This document shows, piece by piece, positions 26,001-39,100 of a stretch of 64,000 nt of DNA; positions within the stretch are counted from its first letter, which is position 1, and every line of letters starts with the position of its first letter. A program made the translations under genes and the position numbers. This DNA is from Echinococcus granulosus (Eukaryota > Platyhelminthes > Cestoda > Cyclophyllidea > Taeniidae). The stretch lies in assembly GCF_000524195.1 (NCBI RefSeq), contig NW_020170383.1, forward strand, positions 1,270,194 to 1,334,193. The letters run 5' to 3'. The notes under the pieces were generated by a model, which worked only from the letters and a program-made list of their open reading frames with translations, was not told where the DNA came from and made no database searches.

Positions 26001-29000
26001 TGAAGTAGGGACTTCGCTGAAGAAGGACCCTATGCATTTTGGGACGGCTGCTCCTTCCCGTAAATCCTACTTATAATTGAAGTGAAGGTGCGTAAAATCT
26101 TTCGATTATACCGCTTTTAAGAGTCGATTCTTTAGTTCTCCACATTTGAAACTTCTGGACCCTTATAATCTTAATTCTAGTAGAGAGATTTTCACACTTT
26201 CAAGGATCTGTGAATATCTACTGTTGCGAGTGTTGTAAATGGGTTAAATGACAACGCCGGACAAACGTAAGTAGCCTTTTTTGGGGTCGTTTGAGGGTAG
26301 TAATCAAATTTTACTTCATGCGAGGACATTTGGACTGAATGCTATGGCAAGTCGTTAAAGCAAATATTGTGATTTTCGTTGAAGACAGAGAAGTTGTTAC
26401 CTTGGCATAAAGGGAAGAATAGGGCTCATCAATGAGTGCCCACAGCTTGGGTTTCCACTTCTGCCATTTTGTGAGAGTCCCACTAAGGTATTGCTCTTCT
26501 AAGTGGAACTTCTCATAGAGCTCCTCTTCCGTTTTTTTGTCGGTATCAATGTCCAATCTCTCCAGAGTTTGTAAGGTGTCCTGAGTTTCACGGTGTCGTG
26601 TGTAGGTCATCCAGCAGCATGGCTCCACCTAAAAAATCCAAGAATCTCACCAGATGGAATTCTTTATTGCCCTTTGGATAAAACTTCTATTGCCGTTATT
26701 CGAAAATAAAGCGCCGTGTTATTCAGATTAGTCTCTCATTAAACTTGTCGGATTTCAACCTTTAGGTAGGATAACTGATATCAATGTTATTTTCCAATGA
26801 TTTTATAGATACAATCAAACTAATCATGGTTTGATACGAATTACGTAGAGGGACTTACAATACAAGGCAAAATTTAAGGTCAACAAATCCAAATTTTTTC
26901 TTGAATTAAAAATTTGTGGAGCGATTGGCATAATGACTGATTAGGCCTTATAATTGTCAGTTCTCCGCACCGCTGCATTAGTGTTGCATTAAACGCATGA
27001 GAACGTGGCGATGGTTTTGTAAGGACCCCTTTATCGCATGGTTTTAAGTCAGTGGACCATAACACCGGAATAATAAAAGGGATGTGATTCCTCCAAACTA
27101 AAATAATCGAAACACTAGTGTGCTAGTATGATGAATAAAATAAAAAATGTTAAAGCTATGCTCAAAAGTAGGGCTCATGTTTCATATAAGCTATAATCCA
27201 CCTCCAAGCGATTTGTTCAAATTCGCGTACGAAGCATAAATAACCAGATAATCTTGAAAACAGTTTTGCCTTAGTTGTTTGCAAATTTGTTCGGTGATGG
27301 TTCGCGTATCGCTGGTGGAGCAAGTGTGGCAAAATCGCAAACAACATATTGCCGAAAACTCCTAAAGATTTAGCTTTGAAATCAAAGTGATAGTCAGAAC
27401 GTCACCCATTCAGAGACTAGAAGGATCAATGGGAACCTTAGCTAGTTCTGCTTTTTATTTTGTTCCATTTCAACCCTTTTGTTCACACAGTTATCATGGG
27501 GATACTTTAAAGGGATTAATAAAATTGGCGGCTTCCACCCATCATCGTATTTCTAAGAGTTTGGCCTGTTCGGTTTAAAAGACGACACTCTGTCTTTTAT
27601 CCTTGAGGTTTGGTTAATTATTATAAGTGGAATTAGTCATTTTTCTCTAAAGAAGGCTTTGGTAGTGGTAGTGAAATTAAAACATCATACTAATTTTAGG
27701 AAGGCTACCAAGGAATCATAAAGTGACGCTGGTTCGCACTTAAAGCTGTTTCAAAGGCTGCTCTAAATTTTACTGTTGTGCTATTTTTCGGGGCAAAATT
27801 GATGTAAAATAAGTAGTGTGCCGAATCGCAGTAAAATTGTAATGCTATTTTAAGGCACCTCATTGTAAAATGGGTCTTATGAAACCAGAATGTTCAAGCA
27901 GGAGGTCAGGAAAAGAGGTTTTCCAGGAATCAAGTATAGATGACGATGTTAACAACATGTTTTTATAGCAAATGGACTTCCTTCAGCAAATAATGCTCGA
28001 ACAAGTCATTTTGGTTAAGAGTGGAAAATGCTGAATAAAGAATGGGAGGAGCTTTTCGGCTTCGTTTGTTGCTTATTGAAGTTAGCCAGTTATAAACAAT
28101 TGAACGCCTATTGTGTAGACACTCTGGAATGTCTAGACAACGAGAAGACCCAATATCAAAATAAGGCAACTGCTTGTTTGATGAGTGTGTACATATATTG
28201 AGGTGAGAAGCCTCTGAACTCAATGTGTGACCTTTGTAATTACAACCAAATCGCAGATGACAATAAGAAGCAGAGTCGCTTGGGTTGAGAATGGGTAGAG
28301 CAGTCGAGCCTTAATCAGGGGGCAGAGTTCACCGACTGAGTGACCAATCACCTTGATTTTGGGCTGTGAACTTTGTGTTCTGGTGTAGCAGGCTATTCAA
28401 GAGATAAGTCCTTAACAGGCAAATTTTACTGATAAAGTTCATTCAAAATGCGCCCGCCAATATTGGACTTTTGGTGTTTCACAGGCTTAATTGCCTATCA
28501 TGGGGCTTGAAACTGAATTTCATGCTGTTTTCCGTTTCAAGCCGCGATTTTATCGCGATGTTTCGCCAAATTAAGGAGTATAAATAAATATACAGATAAA
28601 ACGCGATGTAAAAATTTTACTTATTTTAACTTCACCGAAGTTAGCAAAAAATATTCGAATTAGAAGTCTTTTAGCTTTCAAGCTATTCAATGCATCTCAA
28701 AAAGACAAAAGACATTTTAAATGAACCATCCCCTAAAAGAACATCCAGTCCCATTAGTAACCAACGCATAGCTCACATCGGAGTTTTGATGCCTACCCAC
28801 TGTTCCCTATTATACAGTAGGGTTTTCCAGCATTATTAATTGGGATTACCATCCTACCAGGTAACTTAGGTAGCAAAAGGTGGAACTGTTGCGTATAAAG
28901 TATCCAGCCTACTTAGATACACGATAAATGTATCCATGTGGTCTTGTCATCGAAAAGTGGATTGTTACGAATGGAGAGTCACAAATGCAGCCTCGTGCCA

Positions 29001-32000
29001 GCGAAGCACCTAAAGGCACATCAGACGAGAAACGCCACAAGATGTGCCAATTTAAACCGCCAAGACCATTCATTAGCCTAGGCAAAAAATTCATGTAATC
29101 GCTTTCTCCAGGTTCATCATCATCTATTATGAAAGTGGGAGAATTTTTGTGCTTCCATGACCAAAGTTTAGGTATCCCTGCTGGATTTTGAGTGGCCTAG
29201 CTCAATATTACAAAGCTAAAAATGATTTTGTTAAGGTTGCCTAAAAGCATCTTTTTCCAGATCTAAAAAAGCAATATGTTGCAAATACGTTGCAGTGGTG
29301 TTAGCTTCTTTACAGATAAGTGAAGTCGTTTGTGACACGGTGGGGTTTACTTAGTTTTTCTCCATCTTTTCTTGTAGTACAATTATATTTGCTATAGCTT
29401 CTGACAAAACTTGCATTCTAAAACTGTTATTCACATTTCTACCTTAATACCTTCTTGTACCCATCTCCACAAGTAAATGCCAGTTTGCCGCATTTTGCTT
29501 CAAAATACGACTCGATCTCAGTTCGTTTGTTTCCTGTTTGATTTTGACATATTAGTTCCTGTCTAAAGAATTATTCACTTTCAAACTGATATGTCATTAT
29601 TTTGTATTCAGTGTGCAAAATGACCACCAACTTGGCTATCAGGAGAAAACTTGGCGATAGTCAAATCAAATTAGTTTTTGTGCTCATTCAGTACAAGTAG
29701 GGAAATATTTCAGGCATCATTCTCATTCCTTTACATCTACCATATGAATGACAGACTAAGAAGCACGTAAACCATCTGGAGGCACAACGCTTGGGAAGCA
29801 CTAGAAAATATGAAAAGGTGGCGCATCCAAATTCGCATAGTTTATAGACACTAACCGAAAAAAGTGTGGAAGGCCATAGCAGTGTTTGTCTTTTGAGCAC
29901 GAATCTCACTTCATTCAACATGTTCGCAACGCAATCTTCGATCTGTAACAGCTACAATTTTTCTCATTTTGTATTTCTCATTCCTTTGCGATGGCCACTG
30001 CATTGGTAGTTATGATTATGCAGAGTAACTTAGTGCCTTATTTTGTGATTTACTTAAAACGAAAACAGGAAAATAGAAAAAAATGCACATGACTGGTGCT
30101 AATCTTTAAAGCACTCAAAGATGAATAAGTTTAACACTTATTAAGCAGATGAATCATTTAAGAATACAGTGGAAATACTTTGATTGAGCACTTATGTAGT
30201 TTCGCTAATTCAAATTTACCGTTTATGTTATCTGTTTCTAGCCAAATATCTCGTTGTTGAGATTTACTTTAAAAAAACATAGAAATAAATGGTTCGTAGC
30301 AATTTTAACGGAATGCCCACAGATATATCGGAATATTTTGATATCATTTTGAAGGGTAAAGAGACCTTAGAAGCATTATGATTCAACACAACAGATATCA
30401 TGCGGCAGGCTCAGCAATGACGTCACCTATCAGGAAAACATTCACGGCTTTCAATGCCGTCTGAAATTTCTATAAGCTTATGTACCATTAAAAAAATAGG
30501 TACTACGAATTGTGGTGCTTCAAAAATGAAGTCAATGACAAAAGCTATTTGCCACTATATCTTCCCCGGCAAAATATTAAAGTCGTGGAAATTGGCTTTT
30601 GCGCACCGATTGTATTATCAGGCTATGGATTGGATTATCTGTAGAGACACTAGGAAGCTGTTGGTGGGTTCCGACAAGAAAGAATAAATATTTATACTTT
30701 ATCGGTAGTAAGTTGCAAGAAATAGTTCACCTTCAGAAGGAAAGAAATTCAGTCGTACTCTGTTTCAGCCATTTTTTAATGAATTTCGAGAATTTTGTGT
30801 TTTAAATGAAAATTTACCATCTGTAAATAGTGTGGAATAGTTAAATATGATTGCAAAGTAAAAAATTGAACCAAAGCCAATTCCTTGTGAAGTGGTTGTA
30901 TTTAACTTACCCGGAAAATTTTACAAGTTTATTCTATTGAAATGTAAGACCGATTACTTTTTCTTAAAACCTTTATTTCCTGGCCCAGAAGATATAATAT
31001 TTACTTCCCCTTAATCAATGTCCAAGTGACAATTCATCTAATCACTTCTCAAAATGGCACCAAGTCAGGTCCTACACCAAGTGATTTTAAGTCGGCTTTA
31101 CTACCTAATTTAATAACTCTCACTGATATAGACATTTTACTGCGCTGACAGAGCACAGTCTGGTGTCTCGGGTCTATGCGCACTACCCTTCTAACCCCGA
31201 CTCTATTACCCTATTTGCTGACACTAACTTTAGCACGTGAGTAAATTGTCAAAATGACCTGCATTGGGAGCAGATCAATAGCACAATTTATTCCACTCTC
31301 CCATATAAATACGTGAACTCAAAGCCAATAAGATAAAAGACTACCTTATGGTGCCTGGCCTATTTCAAATTCACTAAAAGAGATCCGGTGACACCCTAGC
31401 CTTGTCTGATTTGCTGTGCCATAGTTGTGAAAACTGATTTTTAAAGTTTCGGTTAACTTAGTTCTGCTATATGGAGATTAGTATGGCACATAAATTCGCA
31501 ATTAAAGATGGCACCGTTTTAAAAAGTCGGTCATTAAAAAATGCTGTCATTTTCCTAATAATGATGGTAACATGATGGATTTGCGAGGCACTATCAAGTC
31601 AATTTATTTTTTCGAGCTGACGCTAAGTGGAACTCTATGATATCCAATTTTAATAGAACTTAACCAGCGTAAAATCGGCTGGATGATTGATAGCATTTTG
31701 TATTGTTCAGTTCGATGGGATAAACGCATAAGCAATTTCGAGAATATCAGTCGCTGTTAAAAGGAAAAAAACAGAGACTAGGTGAAAAGCCAAATTGGGT
31801 TTTGAGTTAACTAGATAGGATTTTGTCGTTCTTCTTAGTAAAAGTTGAATAATTACAGAACTCTTTCAAAATATGTAATTTATTAAAATTACCAGTATTA
31901 CAATCCATAATTTTAACCCTAAGGGTCAAGCTTTCGAATACCACTTTTCTCCTGAAGCAAATGACATGGTCATAACTACCTCCGTTTCTGTCTCTTATTT

Positions 32001-33196
32001 CTTAGGTATCATTTCAATGGTCATGTATCTATTTAGCCGATTATCAAATATCAATTTAAAGAGAATGTGACAGCCATCACTGGAAGAAAGACCATTACGA
32101 GAATGTAGAGGAAGAAGCTTTCATTAAGCCGATACAAATCAGCCGTGGTTGTCTGGTTTCGAGCGAAAAAAAACAGGAATTAATTTGTTCCCATTCTACC
32201 TTGCACACACATTAGAGATTAATTTCCGGGGTTGAGGTGGTGTCCAAGATGTGTAGAGTGGAGTGATGGCCTTTGAAGCTGATTGTCGTCTACTAGTGCG
32301 TAGTATATGTAACTTATTAGCCTAGCAGTTTCTACGACTTTCCCAGTCATTGTAATAGCGGAGAAATTGCTTCCTCATCCACGTAGAGAAGGCTATTGAA
32401 AATTTCACATGCCATAATCTCAAGTCATTTTTGGTAAAAGTGACACACAATTCGTGAATGAAGGATCCCCTTTAACCTAATGCTCCTTTGAGTGTCCCAC
32501 CGTTAAAGTCAACTGTTCAAAACGTTTCTACTACCTCGGCTATTACCTTATATCATAAGAATTTTACGAGAAGCCAGAAGAGCTTTAAAACAGCGTTTAA
32601 ATTCGTGAAGCAGACAAGCTCCTATTGCAACATATTTAGTTTATGTAATATGCGGGTTCGAAATAAAATGGGGCAAATTTATAGATCACAGCTATTAAAT
32701 TCATGTCTGTTACGAAAAGTTGGTGGAGTTAGCTGCACTGAAAACCACAGAAGCGTTTGCGGTCATTCTATAAATACGCTAAGGTGAGTCATGCCTTAAT
32801 CTCTTGTTGATTTTATCAATAAATTGTTGATTTACTCAATAGTCTAAAATTTCTTATTTCCAATGGAGTATAAAAATCAGAAAGACCAAAGTGGAGCAAA
32901 AGGAGGTGTGAACGAACCTGATTGGAATCGAGTCCCCAAAATTCTAGCTCCTCCTCGAACAGTGGCCCACAGACGTCGGTAGGATAGTGTAGCTTTCCAG
33001 TGCGATAGTAGTTGAGAATTTGAGCGAAAACACCGGGATGTCGGTCGAAAAAGTACTCGTTGAGAAGAGGATCGTAGTTGGCTAGCGCCTCCGTCAGCCT
33101 CGATAGCCGCGTGGCGGGAATCTTCTTCAAGGTCGCCTTGTACGTCTCGTGTCGGATGCCACCCACGTTCAGGATCACTCGATTCTCTGAGTCCAT
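13658..33196 (-). CDS. Shaw: Shaw/Kv3-type voltage-gated potassium channel, five exons
   Basis: Exons on the minus strand: 33196-32918, 26628-26401, 25257-24450, 22830-22450, 14097-13658; 711 residues if all join, or 577 if exon 4 reads to the stop at 22412. Seen: T1 tetramerisation domain ([21 protein letters not shown]) with the zinc motif HX5C-X20-CC of non-Shaker channels; S1 at about 171-188, S2 280-300, S3 310-330, S4 344-361, S5 377-397, filter TVGYGD at 426-431, PVP hinge at 457-459, and the Shaw-type segment [21 protein letters not shown] after S6. The selectivity filter and hinge are intact, so a working K+ channel is expected in the plasma membrane. S4 ([12 protein letters not shown]) has the few charges typical of Drosophila Shaw rather than vertebrate Kv3. 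The start at 33196 gives MDSENRV, the Shaw N-terminus. No 5' UTR exon or promoter was found. Confidence 0.93.
14098..22449 (-). other. Shaw channel intron 4, 8.4 kb (3' flank for the short isoform)
   Basis: AT-rich and apparently unique. Open frames are short and without domains. A GC-richer patch at about 20580-20790 has no identifiable coding or RNA function. If splicing to exon 5 does not occur, this is 3' flank of the gene. Confidence 0.5.
22450..22830 (-). CDS. Shaw: Shaw channel exon 4 (S6 and proximal C-terminus)
   Basis: Starts after TTTGCAG and completes the Gly codon split with exon 3. Encodes S6 ([17 protein letters not shown]), the basic segment [14 protein letters not shown] and a Gly/Ser-rich linker. 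Donor AA|GTATGC at 22450 gives the phase needed for exon 5; without splicing the frame reads 12 more codons to TAG at 22414-22412, for which no nearby AATAAA was seen. Confidence 0.88.
22831..24449 (-). other. Shaw channel intron 3, 1.6 kb
   Basis: Minus-strand GTAAGC to TTTGCAG, splitting a Gly codon in phase 1. Nothing recognisable inside. Confidence 0.8.
24450..25257 (-). CDS. Shaw: Shaw channel exon 3 (S1-S5 and pore)
   Basis: 270 codons, the last split. It opens in S1 ([19 protein letters not shown]) after acceptor TTTCAG, then an extracellular S1-S2 linker of about 90 residues with an NRT glycosylation sequon and an Ala/Thr/Ser run, S2 to S5, pore helix and TVGYGD. The linker is longer than in Drosophila Shaw as I remember it. 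Confidence 0.94.
25258..26400 (-). other. Shaw channel intron 2, 1.1 kb
   Basis: Minus-strand GTAACA to TTTCAG, phase 0 at both ends. No feature seen inside. Confidence 0.8.
26401..26628 (-). CDS. Shaw: Shaw channel exon 2 (T1 end, T1-S1 linker)
   Basis: 76 codons between acceptor TTTTTTAG and donor AAG|GTAACA. Begins VEPCCW, supplying the two adjacent cysteines of the T1 zinc site, and ends [16 protein letters not shown], the conserved segment before S1. Confidence 0.92.
26629..32917 (-). other. Shaw channel intron 1, 6.3 kb
   Basis: AT-rich, GTTCGT to TTTTTTAG on the minus strand. It separates the two halves of the T1 zinc motif. No nested gene or repeat is supported. Confidence 0.75.
32918..33196 (-). 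CDS. Shaw: Shaw channel exon 1 (T1 domain)
   Basis: 93 codons from ATG (MDSENRV) to donor CAG|GTTCGT. Contains [40 protein letters not shown] and [10 protein letters not shown], near identical to Drosophila Shaw. The frame stays open for some codons upstream of the ATG, but family length favours this start. Confidence 0.93.
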
Positions 33197-36100
33197 TGTT
33201 TCCACAGATCCGTCGAAAAGTTCTCTACCGTGTAGTTCATGAATTAGACAACTGTCATGGACATGCTTGCATTGGCTAGGCAGTCGGCACAGCCTTAACT
33301 TAAAGTGAATTACCTAATTTTCTACACATTTGGCTATCCATCAGGTTAATGTTAAATTAGTTGGTCCAAAAACTCCAAAATATCGAGATATCAGTCGTCT
33401 TTATGTGTGATTTCAGAGAAGCATCAAAGAGGTAATTGAAAGAGGAGGGATTTGGGTTGTGGATCGCAGTAAAAAATCCCGGAGCTATTTGTCCCACTTT
33501 GATTTTTGTCGACTATTTGTAAGCATTTTTGAATTATTCTAGTCAAACCATGTCCGTTACTCAAGGCTCTAAATTTCCATTAATGGTAATATTCACTAGT
33601 TTGATTATTTACCTGGGCGCGGGTAGGTCAAGGAAGTGAACACGACCGTGAAAATCTGTGTTTTGATTTAATGTGCACTTGCCAGGTTATCGTGTTCCTG
33701 CTGTACACCTCTTCATACCTAAATTGGAACACCAAGTGGGGTCACGTTTAGTAGGATTTGCCGAAACCAGTTCTCATATCATTCAATAGAGGAGGCCTAG
33801 TTTGATAACAAATTTTAAGGCCCTATGTAAATTTCATAGCTGCTGCAAAAAATTGCTTTTATTTAAATGTTCTAGTCCATTTTTAATGCTCGTCTGTTTA
33901 TGCCGTTTTTATAACCAGAGCCAGAGTTATAGTCCCTGATGCACGAAATCAATCCCCGATCAGGAGTAAGCATGGTGTTATTTTCGGCTTTGGTTCTCAA
34001 ACCTATACTTCGGTGATTTAAAAATCCAAACATAAGTAGTCTTTCATCAAAATTTGCCTTTCCAAGTTATAGTTAAGCAATTTCCAAATGCTACCTAGAG
34101 TCCACTGAATGCGCTCTAGTGGAATCGCATGCCAAGGCTAGAGGTGCGAGTAGGAGTAAAATCACAGATTGAGGGTTGAACACCCACTAAACAGATAAAG
34201 TACCTGTTCTTCCGTGCCCAATTACCAGGGTGGCGTCTCTAATCCTGAAGCTTCAACATGCATATCTCAAGTGGCAACATATATACACTGCTGTACTGTT
34301 AAATATATCCTGCACTTCGAATGTTGTAATTGCCGCTTGAAAATACTCGACTGGAGTAGAATGCACAACAGTTCTGATTTTATGGCTTAAATTAAACTGG
34401 CCAAAGCAAATGGGTCATTCATAAAAACTTGTGTACTTTGGCATGCTGCTCCAATGTTTCCTGTTGGTATTCCGACTCATGTGTCAAAAACAAAATGTCC
34501 TCTTTAAAATATACCCCTAAAATATGGATACTAGGCTGCTTCTACTTTTGCATAACTTTAAAGCTAGCTTAAAATAACTAGATCTTGCATGAAGTTATAC
34601 TTAGGAAAGGAGAGTGCGTTGCGAAAATGCGACTGATAGTAGTAAGCATAAATTTTCATGCACTTAAAGTACTTTCCGGAGAGTTTGGAGCCTATAAACT
34701 ATAAGATGATTAAAGGGGTTCATTACATCAAAAAAATTATCAACTATTTACACTAAATGGAACTTGATATGTACTGTGAAGTTGGTTCAAAGTGTAAAAA
34801 AGATTTTTAAAGGGACAATTAAAAAACAGATTTGTGCTAGCTAGGCAAATGTGTAATTTCACCTTAATTGCTTATCCCTGCAATCAAGATCCACGCCATA
34901 AATAAAGTGCCTAAAACCTACCCCTAAGCTCAACATAACTTGCTAATAGTACCCATGCCTCGAAAAATCTCAAATCTAGTGGACTTTTTGTAGTAGCTTT
35001 TACACCTTTGAGCTTCTGGGTTGTATGTGCTATTCAGAAATATGCATGTCATTTGTGTGGAAAGATTTTTACGATTATTAATAACGGTCAGTAAGAGATA
35101 TAGGGATCATCAATTTAACCATCACTTCCTGTACCTCACGCCTAATAAAGGCGCATGAAAAAATCCTGCATGTACAAACCAGTTAGGCTGTTATCTATGG
35201 CCTTAATCAATTCGCTTCACTCTATTGTTTGCGCAACCATGGGTGAGGGTACTTTACAGGGCTAAGCAGTAGGTAATCTTCATTGGTAGAAAACAGAAAC
35301 AGGAATCTATCTTCTCTACTTCACGATGTTGTTTTCTGCAACAGGGGATAACTTTTTTAGTGATTTCTGTTTCTCATGCGTCGGCGCTTTACGCGTTGTG
35401 AATACAGAACAATGGAAGAAAGCGGATTTTATCAATATTCATTTTCTGTTATCTTTCCCTTTGAAACAGCCTTGTTGGTTATACTGTCTTAAAGGGGAGC
35501 AGAGCCTTACGGTAGTCTTGTTTTCCACACCAAACAAGGCCAATTAGTGAAACGTCGCAAAAGAGATCTAAAATAATTTAACTCTCGGTAGATAGTCAAC
35601 TAACGCCAAGTATACACAGAACAAAGCTTGGGACTTCGTATTCCTTTCGCACTAAAAGCCAATTATATATGATTACATTATATAAGATTAATAGCTGACT
35701 AAAATGCTAGGAAGAGGCAGATTCTTTAATGCATTTTAAGGACTGAAGCACCCATTATTTGCTCTCATATAATAACCATCAGTATAATCACAAACTCATG
35801 CGCTCTCGAAGCTTATTACTTGCCTCATGTGTCGTATCCAGGTGGAAAACGAATTGGTGACTTTTGCCCTTCCTCTCAGCGTCCACAAATGAGCTATTCA
35901 TGAAAGAATGCTAAAAGCTCATTCATTCAAACAGGTAACACTAATTACTGTAACACTTGCCTCAGGGGACTGATGAATTTGGTCTTTTTGTTTACTGCTA
36001 GAATGCATAATGTAACAACTCCAAACCTTCTGGATTTTAAGACAGCTCTCTTTCGTTTATAATATGGCAACACAGACTGCACGGAAGCTACTTCTTGCCA

Positions 36101-39100
36101 AGAATTTATGTCAAACATCAGTGATGGCAAATAATTTTTCTGAAATTATAGCATGAAAGGTACGTAAAGTGTGTAAACGTAGGAGTGTAGTTTTCTCAAA
36201 TGACACATTGCAAAGCTATTAGAGTTGCTTCCAAATCTATCAACTTCAGAGTTATTGGTCTTATATTAATAACTCATGATTCCTATCTGCTATATGCGCT
36301 TTACTGTATTCTGGTCGGATGGCTCTCACTATTCTGTGCTTCAAATCACAATGCGTCTCGAGCTTATTTAAACTGGAAAAGGCCATGCGGAATTTACGTG
36401 TCTCACAGAAAAAATACCCTCGTTTCCTCAGAAGGCTTATTTTATCCTTAAGAAAACTCGCTTGCTTACCCAAATCAGTGGAGAAAAATAGTTTATCCAA
36501 AGTTAGACTAGTTTATTGGTGGTGTCTTGTAATTAAAAGCTCATACATGCGCTTGATCTTTTACCTCCTTTTTTACTCGGAACGTTTTCACATCACATAT
36601 CCGTTCACAGACATTATGAGAACAAAAGTGCTTTCATTCCAGAGCTTCTACTTTGGAAATGCCGACATTCTTCTCAAATTGTGGCAAGACATTCAAACAC
36701 TGCATAAAATGTAAATATTAATTATTCACCATTTAGCTGCCAAATGTTCTTAACCTTTAATCAATCAGTGTTTACTTACATCTACCCCAAAAACAACGGT
36801 CTATAGTAAAAAAAGAATTATCAATTGGTAAGCCCTGTTTTTATGTTGTAACGATTGATGTTAGTGTTGGGCCTGCTAAAATGTCATGGATATCCAAGTG
36901 TCATAGCCAGAATGGGACTTCAGATAGTACCAGTAAGAAAATGAATAGGTTATCTAAACATGGGGAACTTAGGGTAGTGACAAAACAGTTTTCATACTTT
37001 TTTAAGCGTGAAAATTTATGCAGAAATTCGAGTTTCTGTAAAATCACTGTAATATTGAAAAATACATAAAAAGATCTATTTGGGGGCTAGAATCTCATGA
37101 ATAGAATTGTCTGTTCAAATAATCTTCGTAACACAAGTGCCCCTTGAACATATCTTTGTCCAATGCCCTTTCTCTCAGGTCGTAGCATGTTTGCCTGAAC
37201 AAATAAGCAGCCAGACATTCTGTAAACTCCCCTCTCTTCATGCGGTTCTCAAGTTCCAGGATGGGGACCCATGTGAATTTTGGAATTGATGTCAAATTAT
37301 TCAGTGCGTATTTGTGCGTGCCAGGACATTATCTGCTTAAAATTCGGACAAGCTATACCTTTTGTACTTAAACAAGATATTATTCCAGTTTTGCAATCTA
37401 ACTATAATGCGACCCTTGCAATCATTATTCCTGTTTTTTGTCGGCACTGACTCTTCATTCAATTAAATTTATCAACAGAAGTGCAAATTGGGAATTATCT
37501 TAGTTGTGCAGCTAACATCACATCGGATGCATTAATATTTGATTTGTAACACAAGAGTAGAATCATTAAACAAAGCGGGTGTTCCACTATAGTGAAATTG
37601 CTTCCGATTATTAGGGTTGAGCTTATGAAGTCAGGAAAGTGTTCCGAAAATATTTAATCAGGGTCTACGTTTGGCTAGTGAAATGTAGGTGGTTCAGCCA
37701 TTGGATGAAATTGGAAGAATGGGACGCTTGTCCCTGAAAGAAGGGCTTAGTATCCGGAGTTGTAAAAGTGCTTGTCTTTCCATCTTATCCACGTGGGTTG
37801 GGCTTTGTACGCAGATAATGTCACATCGTTACAATATGGATTCACCCTGTTTATTGACATGCTGTCAAAATCCCTTATCCGGGAGCAAAACTTCTGTCCC
37901 ATTGAGATAAACAGCTTTTTCGTCTTCATGAATTCGAAGAAATGTGATGGAGAGTGATCGGCGCTATAAAATGGCATCAACTCTTAGTATTCAGAGATTT
38001 ATGTGTATGCGTAAATAATGATTTTTAAGTGTTAAGTTTGTTGACATAATGGACAACATAATTAGTTTTACTCCAATTTTCAACTTTTAAGATTTCAAAT
38101 ATTCTCATCTCAACTGTAAAATGGATGCAGAACTTTGTGATAGACTTTCATCTCGAAACCCGTTTCCGCAATCTGTCCAACCAATAGACGCAACTGGGAG
38201 AAGAACATCTGAGTAACTGAGCTTTTTCCCGAAATCTTCTCTATGAAGGAGGGCGTGGCTCCTCCCCATGGTAAAAGTCGTTAGGCGTCCCATTAAATGT
38301 AGCAAATATGCCATTGGTTAGCTGGCTCTTACCCTAAATTTAAAATATGGCTCAACGCGCCTTATGCCACATTGAGATAGTCTGTCCACAAGTTTAAACG
38401 AAGACCTCATATTAAGTTGAGGAACCACACTGAGCCCGCATTGGAAAAAGTTGCACCTGTTTCAACCGAATTGCGGAACAGCGATTTGCGCTAGAATTCA
38501 ACACGTTTTAGTACATGATTGATAGTTACTTAATTATGTAATAAATGGCAAATTATTAAAACAAACTGCATTATATTTTTGCTCAAAATGTAAGCCTTTT
38601 GAAAAGCAGGTTTTTGCAGTGTGCCGTTCAGTCTATTGACTAATTAAAGGTTTAAAAAGCATTTACATCTGACTTTGCTCCACTGATAAGATTGTAATAG
38701 TTATTTCATTATGGGTTTAACTCGTTATCTCCTTCTAGCACTTCTTTGAATGTAAATGATTAAAGTGGACCACTTTAGGACATGAATTTAAACTTGTTTA
38801 ACCCTCCCCTATAGTCCGGTCCCAAAATATGTGAAAGCCAACTAAAGCATTTAAAGTTGACGTCCCTTTTAAATATCCAATACTCGCATAATAAGGCAAA
38901 TTTCATTCCCTCAGACTGTTATTAGGCTGCGTAAAGAATGTTCGCCACCAATTTCTGCGAACGAATATATCTTTATCATTTGGTTCCCTAGGGGCTGTTA
39001 CTGTTTTGAGTAGTATCTTTAAGGGCAGTAGATCCATTGTGAACTCTAGGCAAGTAGCTCATTTTCATTTGTAGAGGAAGAGAGATCGGTTTTAGGTGCT

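Noticed and set aside
27851..27870. TAAGGCACC, resembling the miR-124 5' end
   Set aside because: No pairing arm nearby; a seed-length match is expected by chance in 64 kb.
36200..36720. 131-codon + strand frame and overlapping minus frame
   Set aside because: No domain, no splice context, AT-rich composition like the surrounding spacer, and both strands equally open.
38105..38314. 69-codon minus-strand frame in a GC-richer patch
   Set aside because: No recognisable family, no neighbouring exons; at most a decayed insertion.
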